Positions 35,037 to 41,796 of a DNA stretch of 41,796 nucleotides are shown here, one piece after another (the first letter of the stretch is position 1; the number at the start of each line of letters is the position of its first letter). Position numbers and translations under genes: made by a program. Source of the stretch: Clostridiales bacterium (GTDB lineage Bacteria > Bacillota > Clostridia > Lachnospirales > Lachnospiraceae). The DNA is taken from NCBI GenBank assembly GCA_012520645.1, contig JAAYNV010000047.1, positions 1-41,796 on the forward strand, written 5' to 3'. The notes beneath the pieces are model-generated. The model was given only the letters and a program-made list of their open reading frames with translations. It did no database searches and was not told the DNA's origin.

Positions 35037-35585
35037 TTACTGATTTACAAAAAAATAGGCTATAATCTGTGACCTGGAAGAAAACTCTTCGGTCTTAAGC
35101 AGCTCTTTCACTTCTTCCCTGCAATAAAGCTTTGCTGTAATTTCCTCATTACTTGAGGTATGATCCTCGATCTCACCTTCTGCCTCGACAAAAGCAATGT
35201 ATGTTTTCGTATCTGAAATTCCAACCGCTGAATAAGAAGGGGGTAGAATATCCCGGATTCTTTTGACACGCAGCCCTGTCTCCTCATACAGTTCCCGTTT
35301 AATACATTCCTCAATCGTCTCATTTTCTTCCAGCATTCCGGCACAAAGGTTAAAAATGGACTTGTTAATACTCATCCTGAATTCCCGAAGAAGTAACAGC
35401 TTTTCCCCCATCATAGCAACAATGGAAACACCGCTTGCCCTTCTGCCTATGTCCTCCTGAGACTTCAGTTCCTTTCGGCTGACAATTTCATAACATTTTT
35501 CCCTGCCCTCTTTGTTGCGATAGAAAAGTTCATAGTTTTTCAGATATTTTCCATCCTTAACCTTTTCCATTCCCAGAAATTCCAT
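35037..35585 (-). CDS. NUDIX hydrolase (ADP-ribose-pyrophosphatase-like)
   Basis: I place the start at ATG 35585 because GGAGG lies five to six bases upstream; an ATG at 35597 has no such site. The 182-residue protein carries a complete Nudix box (GMLEENETIEECIKRELYEETGL), with the metal-binding REL-x-EE-x-G core. The region LREFRMSINKSIFNLCAGMLEENE resembles ADP-ribose pyrophosphatases. The exact nucleotide substrate is not established. It lies just after rng on the same strand. Confidence 0.88.
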   Translation of the reverse strand: MEFLGMEKVKDGKYLKNYELFYRNKEGREKCYEIVSRKELKSQEDIGRRASGVSIVAMMGEKLLLLREFRMSINKSIFNLCAGMLEENETIEECIKRELYEETGLRVKRIRDILPPSYSAVGISDTKTYIAFVEAEGEIEDHTSSNEEITAKLYCREEVKELLKTEEFSSRSQIIAYFFVNQ

Positions 35586-35605
35586 AGTTTCCTCCATTTA
35601 TAAAA

Positions 35606-36802
35606 TTACAGAAGCTGTTCAGCCAGACTTTTACTGACCTTCTTTCTGGTAATTTCTACCAGTCCAAGTGCAGTCATATCCACCACATTGGTCTGAACAG
35701 AATCCTGCTTCAGCAATGCCTGAAGATAGCCCATAAGCTCGCTGCAATGCTTCTCGCTCTTCATATTAATAAAATCCACGACAATAATTCCGGATAAGTT
35801 TCTTAATATAAGCTGCCTTGCAATTTCTTTGCAGGCTTCTTTATTAATTTGAAAAAAAGTGTCCTCTACTGCTTTCTTTCCCATAAATTTTCCGGTATTC
35901 ACATCTATGACCGTCATCGCCTCTGTCGGTTCTATCACAAGATAGGCACCGGAATTAAGCCATACATTTTTTGTGAATGCCTCGTTTAATCTTCCTTCCA
36001 ATCCATATAGCTTGGAAAGAGAAAGGGAAGGATCCTCATAATATTCCAGTTCCGGTACGTTCTCCGGAAATTCAGACCGGACATACTCCTTTAATTTTGC
36101 ATAAACAGAAGCATCATCCGTAACAATTTTGCGGTATTCTTCCCGATACGTATCCCGAAGCGCCGTCAGCCAAATAGGTTCTTCTGCTCTCAGTCTGCTA
36201 AAGCAGGTCCTCGTGGCAGCATATTCCAAAAGCTTTTCTGCCCGTTCTTTTAAAGTGAGTATTTCCTGCTCCAGTAAAAAAAAGTCTTCCAGCGACCCGG
36301 CATTGGTACGCACAATCAGACCAAATGGGAAATTTTTAAATCGTTCCTTAATAAATTTCTCCAAAGAATTTCTTTTTTCTGCTGTCAGCTTTCCCGAAAA
36401 ACCTATCTGCTTTTTCCCGGTAGTTACAACTGCATATTTTCCGGTAAAGGACAGGTTCGTATCTCCCGCCGCTTCCTTGGTTTTCATTGCCTCACGAACG
36501 ATCTGAAGAACAATTTCATCTCCTGCCAGAACACGTCCGTCATAGACCCGATTAGTCAATATCGGTTCCCGAATCTTATCAAGGGGTAAAAAACAAAGTG
36601 TTCCGTCTCCGATATCCACAAATGCAGCATGAATATTTTTTACGATATTTTTTACTTTGCCGATATATATATCCCCAACCCGTATTGCATCAGGGTCTTC
36701 CGCCTGTACTTTACACAACTTTCCATCCTGCATCAGCAGGGACAATCTTTTTCCCTTCCAGTTGGTAATAATCAGCCTCGCATCTTTATTGTTCGTTTCC
36801 AT
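35606..36802 (-). CDS. rng: Ribonuclease E/G-family endoribonuclease, short form
   Basis: A 398-residue protein from ATG 36802. An S1 domain (VGDIYIGKVKNIVKNIHAAFVDIGDGTLCFLPLDK) is followed by the RNase H-like and DNase I-like parts. Catalytic aspartates are in AMTVIDVNTGKFMGKK and GIIVVDFINMKSEKH. The sequence stops at LGLVEITRKKVSKSLAEQLL, the point after which E. coli RNase G continues into a Zn-link cysteine motif. So the Zn-link and the small domain appear to be absent. It belongs to the usual TIGR03960-TIGR03936-rng string. Confidence 0.92.
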   Translation of the reverse strand: METNNKDARLIITNWKGKRLSLLMQDGKLCKVQAEDPDAIRVGDIYIGKVKNIVKNIHAAFVDIGDGTLCFLPLDKIREPILTNRVYDGRVLAGDEIVLQIVREAMKTKEAAGDTNLSFTGKYAVVTTGKKQIGFSGKLTAEKRNSLEKFIKERFKNFPFGLIVRTNAGSLEDFFLLEQEILTLKERAEKLLEYAATRTCFSRLRAEEPIWLTALRDTYREEYRKIVTDDASVYAKLKEYVRSEFPENVPELEYYEDPSLSLSKLYGLEGRLNEAFTKNVWLNSGAYLVIEPTEAMTVIDVNTGKFMGKKAVEDTFFQINKEACKEIARQLILRNLSGIIVVDFINMKSEKHCSELMGYLQALLKQDSVQTNVVDMTALGLVEITRKKVSKSLAEQLL

Positions 36803-36817
36803 ATCCGTAAAAATCCT

Positions 36818-37540
36818 TTAAAAAGCTTCTCCGAACGCATCCAGCGGAACAAACTGATGTATATCTTCTGTTCCGCGATCACCATACGTATCCTCTCTGG
36901 TAATCAGAAGTGCCGCCTTCTGCAGCTCCTCCTGCCCATTTTCTTTACAGAATGCTTCCATTACAAGTCCCGGCTTTATATTTCCGGCGCTGCTGGCATC
37001 TACAAGCATTTCAATCGAAGACTGTCCATCCGTTTCTTTCAAAAATAGTTCATAGATACCCGGCTTCAAATCCAGTTCTTTTGTACTTTTCTTTGTCTGC
37101 TTAATGACCGGTATAGTCAACTGATTATAGAATTCGCTTAATTGACCTTTCCAGTCAAATTCCGGTTCATAGCCTTTACGAAAGACAACGGTATACCTTG
37201 CCGCCGCCACACTCGCCATAGCATTTCCGGCATCTTCCGAAAGGGCACACACGTTGACAATATCAATGCCTTCTACCATAACATGATTCAAAGCAGCTTT
37301 CATTTCTTCTGCATTCATATGCAAAGGTTCTCTACATACAATATCCAGATATTCTCCGTTGCTCAAAAGCCCTACGCCAAGCGGCGCTGCAAAAGACATA
37401 ATCTGATGCGGACTAAAGCCCTCGGAATATGCAATCGGAATCTCTGCCCGTCTGATCGCCTTTTGAAAATAACGCATGATATCTAAATGCCCGATAAATT
37501 TCATGGAACCATATTTTCGAAACTTAATTCTTATTTTCAT
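36818..37540 (-). CDS. TIGR03936-family radical-SAM-associated protein (DUF2344)
   Basis: I choose ATG 37540 (240 residues) because family members begin MKIRIKFRKYGSMKFIGHLDIMR; a GTG at 37549 is also open. The N-terminal YFQKAIRRAEIPIAYSEGFSPHQIMSFAAPLGVGLLSNGEYLDIV is typical. It overlaps the radical SAM gene upstream by 17 bases, so the two are translated together. In some genomes the two are fused. Its function is unknown; a link to RNA modification or to rng is inferred from neighbourhood. Confidence 0.9.
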   Translation of the reverse strand: MKIRIKFRKYGSMKFIGHLDIMRYFQKAIRRAEIPIAYSEGFSPHQIMSFAAPLGVGLLSNGEYLDIVCREPLHMNAEEMKAALNHVMVEGIDIVNVCALSEDAGNAMASVAAARYTVVFRKGYEPEFDWKGQLSEFYNQLTIPVIKQTKKSTKELDLKPGIYELFLKETDGQSSIEMLVDASSAGNIKPGLVMEAFCKENGQEELQKAALLITREDTYGDRGTEDIHQFVPLDAFGEAF

Positions 37541-39392
37541 AACATACACCGCCTCCGAAACGATTGGCTCCGCAGCCCTGACACTGCATACGGCAGTTTG
37601 GAGACACCGTTTCCTCTTTTGATTTTAGCCATTCCCGCTTCAAAAATTCTTTGGTTACACCGCAGTCTAAGAAATCCCAAGGGAAAATCTCATCCAAAGA
37701 CCGCTCTCTTGTCGTATAGAAAGCGATATCCAATCCACATTCTTCAAATGCCGCAAGCCATGCTTCATTGTTGAAATACTCACCCCAGGCATCGAAAATG
37801 CAGCCTTTTTTGTAGACTCTTAATAACACTTCTGACAGCCTTCTGTCACCTCTTGCCAGTACACCCTCCAGAACGCTTGCGTCCGCCTCATGCCAGTTAT
37901 ATTTGATGCTCTTCTGATTCAACTGTGCCAGAACAGACTGCTTGGTCAGATAGGCTTTATCCAGAAATTCCTGTTTGGTATTCTGGCTTGCCCATTGAAA
38001 CGGTGTAAACGGTTTCGGAATAAAGAAGGAAGTGCTGGCTACAATCTGACATCTTCCATTTCGTTTTTCCTTTGGTACTGTTTCATAATAAACAGCTGCA
38101 ATCTTATTGGAAAGCTCTGCAATGCCTCGAATATCCTCTTCTGTTTCCCCCGGCAGTCCAAGCATAAAATAAAGCTTGACCTTATTCCATCCGCCCCGGA
38201 AGGCCTCTTCTGCACCCCTTAAAATAACTTCCTCCGTCAATCCTTTGTTAATCACATTCCGCATTCTCTGACTTCCCGCTTCCGGTGCAAAAGTCAGACT
38301 GCTCTTCTTTACATCCTGCACCTTGCTCATCACATCAAGGGAAAAGGCATCAATGCGCAGGGAAGGAAGTGAAATATTAACGGTTCGCTCCTTACATTCC
38401 TCAATTAAAAAGCTGACCAGCTCTTCTAATGCCGAATAATCACTAGAGCTTAAGGAACTCAAAGAGATTTCCTCATGCCCGGTATTTTTCAGCATTTCCA
38501 CAGCATATCTTTTCAATACCTCCACGTTACGTTCCCGTACCGGTCTATAGAGCTGTCCTGCCTGACAGAACCGGCAACCGCGGATACAACCACGCTGGAT
38601 TTCTAAAACGACTCTGTCCTGCGTCACCTTTATAAACGGAACCACCGGCTTTAACGGATAACAGGCATCTGAAACATCCATAACGATTTCCTTTCGGATT
38701 GTGGTCGGCAGTCCGTCTTCTGTTGGTCCAAAAGAGGCAATCGTTCCATCCTCATGATAAGTCGCTTCATAAAAACCAGGAGCATAAATTCCAGACAACT
38801 TTCCGGCTTCTAACAAAAACTCCCTTCGGCTTGTCCCAAGCTCCTTGTGCTTTTCATATAAATCCAGTAAAGTTCTGTACTGTGTTTCACCTTCTCCGAT
38901 ATAAAACAGATCAAAAAACTCCGCAATCGGCTCCGGATTGTAGGTACAGGGACCACCGCCAATCACAATCGGATCTTCCTCGCCCCGCTCCGCTGCTTTT
39001 AACGGTATGCCTGACAAGTCCAATATCTGCAGAATATTGGTATAACACATTTCATACTGTATGGTAATGCCCAGAAAATCAAAATTTTTGACCGGATCCT
39101 GAGATTCCAGTGCAAACAAGGGAATTCCTTCCTTCCGCATAATGGCATCCAGATCGGTCCACGGTGAATAAACACGCTCACACCAGACATCTTCCCACTG
39201 ATTCAGCATATCATATAAAATCTGAATTCCCAGATGGGACATGCCTATTTCATAGACATCCGGGAAGCACATACAAAAACGTACCTTTACATCCTCCACC
39301 CTTTTCATCACACTATTGACTTCATTTCCGATATATCGGGCCGGCTTATCCACCTGAAGCAGTATTTCGTCCTGTAATGCTAATTTTCTCAT
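37524..39392 (-). CDS. TIGR03960-family B12-binding-type radical SAM protein
   Basis: A 622-residue protein from ATG 39392. The N-terminal part has the B12-binding-like region (VKVRFCMCFPDVYEIGMSHLGIQILYDMLN). The radical SAM cluster motif C-x3-C-x2-C appears as CIRGCRFCQAG at about residue 268. Later segments SFFIPKPFTPFQWASQ and PWDFLDCGVTKEFLKREW are usual for the family. The C-terminal C-R-M-Q-C-Q-G-C-G-A-N-R-F-G-G motif could hold another metal. The reaction is not known. It heads the string with the DUF2344 gene and rng. Confidence 0.93.
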   Translation of the reverse strand: MRKLALQDEILLQVDKPARYIGNEVNSVMKRVEDVKVRFCMCFPDVYEIGMSHLGIQILYDMLNQWEDVWCERVYSPWTDLDAIMRKEGIPLFALESQDPVKNFDFLGITIQYEMCYTNILQILDLSGIPLKAAERGEEDPIVIGGGPCTYNPEPIAEFFDLFYIGEGETQYRTLLDLYEKHKELGTSRREFLLEAGKLSGIYAPGFYEATYHEDGTIASFGPTEDGLPTTIRKEIVMDVSDACYPLKPVVPFIKVTQDRVVLEIQRGCIRGCRFCQAGQLYRPVRERNVEVLKRYAVEMLKNTGHEEISLSSLSSSDYSALEELVSFLIEECKERTVNISLPSLRIDAFSLDVMSKVQDVKKSSLTFAPEAGSQRMRNVINKGLTEEVILRGAEEAFRGGWNKVKLYFMLGLPGETEEDIRGIAELSNKIAAVYYETVPKEKRNGRCQIVASTSFFIPKPFTPFQWASQNTKQEFLDKAYLTKQSVLAQLNQKSIKYNWHEADASVLEGVLARGDRRLSEVLLRVYKKGCIFDAWGEYFNNEAWLAAFEECGLDIAFYTTRERSLDEIFPWDFLDCGVTKEFLKREWLKSKEETVSPNCRMQCQGCGANRFGGGVCYENKN

Positions 39393-39424
39393 GTTATTTT
39401 CCTTTTCGTGCTCTTTTCCGCAAT

Positions 39425-39763
39425 TTAATCATCCATTCCTAAAGTATACGTGAAATTCTCCATAAAATCAAATACATTTACATCCAAAACGTTCTCCTGT
39501 ATGAGACTGTAAAGTCGACCGGAATTTTCAGGAAACATCGGATAAAAACCACTGTCCCATGCCACAAATGCTGCAAACAAAAGAATTGCTGCAAACACCC
39601 TGAATTTCAGGGAACTAAATGCAGTTCTTTCTTCCATTTTTCCAGTCCCCATATCAGCAGCGACAATCTGCTCTCTTCCCCGCATCTTTATTCGGTTATT
39701 TTGTGTTTCACTGCGCATCACCCGAATCAGTTCAAGTTTCTTTTCTGTTGGAATATTTCCCAT
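39425..39763 (-). CDS. Small single-span membrane protein, uncharacterised
   Basis: I choose ATG 39763, six bases after AGAAGG; GTG 39784 is also open. The 112-residue protein has a basic cytoplasmic part (about 1-50), one membrane span (FRVFAAILLFAAFVAWDSGFY, about 54-74), and an acidic extracellular tail (about 75-112). No domain is recognised. It lies 32 bases upstream of the radical SAM gene on the same strand and may be co-transcribed. Confidence 0.7.
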   Translation of the reverse strand: MGNIPTEKKLELIRVMRSETQNNRIKMRGREQIVAADMGTGKMEERTAFSSLKFRVFAAILLFAAFVAWDSGFYPMFPENSGRLYSLIQENVLDVNVFDFMENFTYTLGMDD

Positions 39764-39874
39764 ATACACCCTTCTGTCTCCCACTTTGGGAAATCCATCC
39801 GCCTTCTTGCATCTATTCTATGAATCTTTCTGCCTGAAAATACATGCTGCAGTAAAAACCGAAGTACCTCTGTT

Positions 39875-39916
39875 ACAAACAGAACAAACCCGGAGCAATC
39901 CTATCCTGCTCCGGGT
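39875..39916 (-). terminator. Rho-independent terminator after the GH25 gene
   Basis: ACCCGGAGCA and TGCTCCGGGT form a perfect 10-bp stem with a 9-base loop. On the minus strand it is followed by TTGTTCTGTTTG. It begins about 33 bases after the stop codon. Confidence 0.85.
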
Positions 39917-39948
39917 CCCTCTTCATTTGTCTATGACATTATATACAT

Positions 39949-41649
39949 TTATTGTACCGCAGGCGCAACACCTATTGCTGTCGCTGCACCGGTTGCATCC
40001 AACTGATATAATACGCCGTTTACAACCATCTGTGCATTGGTCACTAACAATCCATTCTCTGCAAAATAATACACACGTCCGTCAATTTGCTGCCAGCCGG
40101 TCATCATGCGTCCATCCAGTCCTACAAAGAACTTCTGTCCGTTTCCGGCATCTACCCAGTTATAGGTAAGCATTGCTCCGGTTGCCGGATCAAAGTAATA
40201 ATAGCTTCCATCAATGAGCTGCCAGTTCGTTGCCATAGCGCCGTTTGCTCCCAGATAGTACCGGTTCGTTCCTTCGGTCAGCCAGCCCTTCTGCAAGGTT
40301 CCGTCCGCCGGTGAGAAATAGAATTTCTGTCCGTTTACAACAACAAATCCGGTCTGCATATGCCCCTTCTCATCAAAGGAATAAATTTGTCCGTCGATAT
40401 TGATCACGCCGGTTGTCATCGCACCGTTTGCCGGATTGAAATAATAACGGTAGGTTCCGTCGGAAATCCAGCCCTTCTGCAGCACACCTGTAGCGTCAAA
40501 ATAAAAAGTATAACCATTAATCGGGACAAAACCTGTCTGCATATAGCCATCGCCGTCAAAATAGTAATATGCCTCTCCAATCTTTTGAAGGTTGGTAGCC
40601 ATCGCACCATTTGCCATAAAATATCTGGTATGCACGCCATCGTTGTGCCAGCCGGTATACATGACACCGTCTTCGCCAAAGAGGAATTTGAATCCTCCGA
40701 TATCCTGCATTCCTGTCAGCATATACCCGTTTGGATCAAAATAGTAGAACTTCTCGGCAATGCTGTTAAAGCCTACAGACATAATACCGTCCTCTCTAAA
40801 GTAACGCACGCCGCCCTCATCCAGCTTCTGCCATCCGGTCACCATACGCCCCAAAGAATCCGAATAGTATTTCGCACCATTGTAATCAATCCAACCCTTT
40901 TTTAACTTCCAATTTTCATAAAAATAATACGCACCCTTTCTTGGAAGCCAGCCGTATGGAATAATGAGTCCTGTATAATCCTTAAACAGATAATTCATAT
41001 CCACATTTCCATTTATGCCTGCCAAAGCTCCTTTGCTGGTCGCCTGCCAGATGCTCGCCCCCTCGTATTCCAGAGCTGCTGCATACTGTGCTACCCATTT
41101 ATCAAAAGTCACAGCCGGAAGCCTGTCACGGAAAAAATTTCGTCCGGAATACACCATCGGATAATAGCCGGCTTCTTCAATGACTGTACAGAAAGCATTG
41201 CTCATCAAAGACAGAGTTCCCGGATCAATATTTTTATGTACGGCATCTTCAATATCGCAAACAACCGGAAAAGAAACCGGATACGGATCTATTACACTGA
41301 GCACCCAGTTTGCTTCTGCAATGGCTCCTTCTACACTTGTCGCATAGGAATAAATATAAACTCCCGTACGGAGTCCTGCTGCATTAGACCCCCTCATATT
41401 AGCATCAAAATACGGATCGATTCCGCTCTTGCTGCTTCCTACTTTCACAAAAGAAAAGGTAATACCCTGCGCAGCCACAGCGCCCCAGTCAATAGGACCC
41501 TGATATTTGGATACATCAATTCCGACTGCAATGGCACTCTCCGCCCCAATTGCTTTTACTTCCATAGACGCAACGGAAGTTAAGCAAAGAACCAGTGCAG
41601 CCGTCATCGCCACCAGCCGTTTCATCCTTTTTACAAGCCTGTATTTCAT
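39949..41649 (-). CDS. Secreted GH25 muramidase with cell-wall-binding repeats
   Basis: A 566-residue protein from ATG 41649 with GGAGG seven bases upstream. A signal peptide covers about residues 1-32. The GH25 domain (about 38-230) has GIDVSKYQGPIDWGAV, the catalytic D-x-E pair (Asp132 and Glu134 in CDIEDA) and NGNVDMNYL. From about residue 233 to the end are about 16 tandem repeats of roughly 20 residues (YYF-x-G-MxTGW pattern, CW-binding type). GH25 enzymes cut the MurNAc-GlcNAc bond of peptidoglycan. The repeats should hold the enzyme on the wall. No holin, integrase or phage genes are near, so it looks like a host autolysin. Wall-ligand specificity is unknown. Confidence 0.93.
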   Translation of the reverse strand: MKYRLVKRMKRLVAMTAALVLCLTSVASMEVKAIGAESAIAVGIDVSKYQGPIDWGAVAAQGITFSFVKVGSSKSGIDPYFDANMRGSNAAGLRTGVYIYSYATSVEGAIAEANWVLSVIDPYPVSFPVVCDIEDAVHKNIDPGTLSLMSNAFCTVIEEAGYYPMVYSGRNFFRDRLPAVTFDKWVAQYAAALEYEGASIWQATSKGALAGINGNVDMNYLFKDYTGLIIPYGWLPRKGAYYFYENWKLKKGWIDYNGAKYYSDSLGRMVTGWQKLDEGGVRYFREDGIMSVGFNSIAEKFYYFDPNGYMLTGMQDIGGFKFLFGEDGVMYTGWHNDGVHTRYFMANGAMATNLQKIGEAYYYFDGDGYMQTGFVPINGYTFYFDATGVLQKGWISDGTYRYYFNPANGAMTTGVINIDGQIYSFDEKGHMQTGFVVVNGQKFYFSPADGTLQKGWLTEGTNRYYLGANGAMATNWQLIDGSYYYFDPATGAMLTYNWVDAGNGQKFFVGLDGRMMTGWQQIDGRVYYFAENGLLVTNAQMVVNGVLYQLDATGAATAIGVAPAVQ

Positions 41650-41672
41650 GTTTCATCCTCCGAACTTTTATC

Positions 41673-41693
41673 GGTAGTGTCAAATTTACTACC
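41673..41693. promoter_or_regulatory. 21-bp dyad upstream of the GH25 gene
   Basis: GGTAGT (41673-41678) and ACTACC (41688-41693) are perfect 6-base arms around a 9-base spacer. It sits 24 bases before the start codon, in the leader or over the promoter. It could be an operator or an RNA hairpin. No clear promoter was found. Confidence 0.4.
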
Positions 41694-41760
41694 TATTTTT
41701 CTTTCTAAAACCTTTATTTTCGGGAGCTTGCAAATAAAAAGAGCATTGACCTCCCTTTTT

Positions 41761-41769
41761 TGATATAAT
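41761..41769 (+). promoter_or_regulatory. Extended -10 promoter pointing out of the window
   Basis: TGATATAAT contains a perfect TATAAT (41764-41769) with the TG of an extended -10. The nearest TTGACC is only 12 bases upstream, so it is not a normal -35. The gene it would serve lies beyond the window. Confidence 0.45.
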
Positions 41770-41796
41770 GTCCTCGACCAAAATTCCAAAATACCA

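Noticed and set aside
39949..41649. GH25 lysozyme as a sign of a prophage
   Set aside because: No integrase, holin, portal or tail genes lie nearby, and it has a signal peptide and wall repeats typical of host autolysins.
41745..41769. TTGACC followed by TATAAT as a normal promoter
   Set aside because: The spacer is only 12 bases, too short for sigma-A; only the extended -10 is kept.

Overview
The window looks like a chromosomal housekeeping region of a low-to-mid GC Firmicute of the class Clostridia, most likely family Lachnospiraceae. The grounds are the gene orders (radC-mreBCD-PBP2-minCDE-rodA; the TIGR03960-TIGR03936-rng string near rplU-prp-rpmA-obgE-yhbY-nadD-yqeK-rsfS; lexA divergent from a yneA-like gene), the L27 N-terminal extension paired with a Prp protease, strong GGAGG-type ribosome binding sites and frequent TTG/GTG starts. 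Genus cannot be fixed from the sequence alone. No tRNA, rRNA, CRISPR array, insertion sequence or prophage was seen, and no stretch above 300 bases lacks a gene.

Region 1 (1-2136, + strand): the end of miaA, a PLP enzyme of the methionine gamma-lyase-like family and a small DUF4321-type membrane protein. Region 2 (2211-12650, +) is a long cell-shape and division cluster: radC, mreB, mreC, mreD, an unusually long PBP2, minC, minD (frameshifted at an A8 tract), minE, rodA, mgsA and a lipoprotein DD-carboxypeptidase. Together these would build and place the lateral wall (MreBCD, PBP2, RodA, carboxypeptidase) and position the septum (MinCDE). Region 3 (12654-18615, +): a monocistronic small P-loop protein with its own promoter and terminator, then an HlyD-like membrane protein, yggS and sepF, then aroB, lspA and an RluD-type pseudouridine synthase.

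Region 4 (18616-25960): an unknown 187-residue protein with a CstA-family transporter behind a promoter and dyad, a cytidylate-kinase-like protein, ttcA (-), an AI-2E-family membrane protein, dtd and a XerS-like tyrosine recombinase. Region 5 (25960-27350): the SOS control region, with yneA-like (LysM) and lexA divergent around several LexA-box-like sites and two good sigma-A promoters.

Region 6 (27386-39763, - strand): ribosome assembly and ribosomal protein genes (rsfS, yqeK, nadD, yhbY, obgE, rpmA, prp, rplU), then a block of four genes (membrane-anchored MerR regulator, dCMP deaminase, SpoVB/MurJ-like flippase, NUDIX hydrolase), then rng and the two radical-SAM-associated genes, and a small membrane protein. 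Region 7 (39949-41649, -): a secreted GH25 muramidase with about 16 cell-wall-binding repeats. A divergent promoter at the right edge points out of the window.

The observations most worth following up are the minD frameshift, the roughly 245-residue insertion in PBP2, the SOS control region with an operator inside a consensus promoter, the membrane-bound MerR protein with a 19-bp-spacer promoter, and the unknown partner gene of the CstA transporter. No clearly new defence or mobile system was found.
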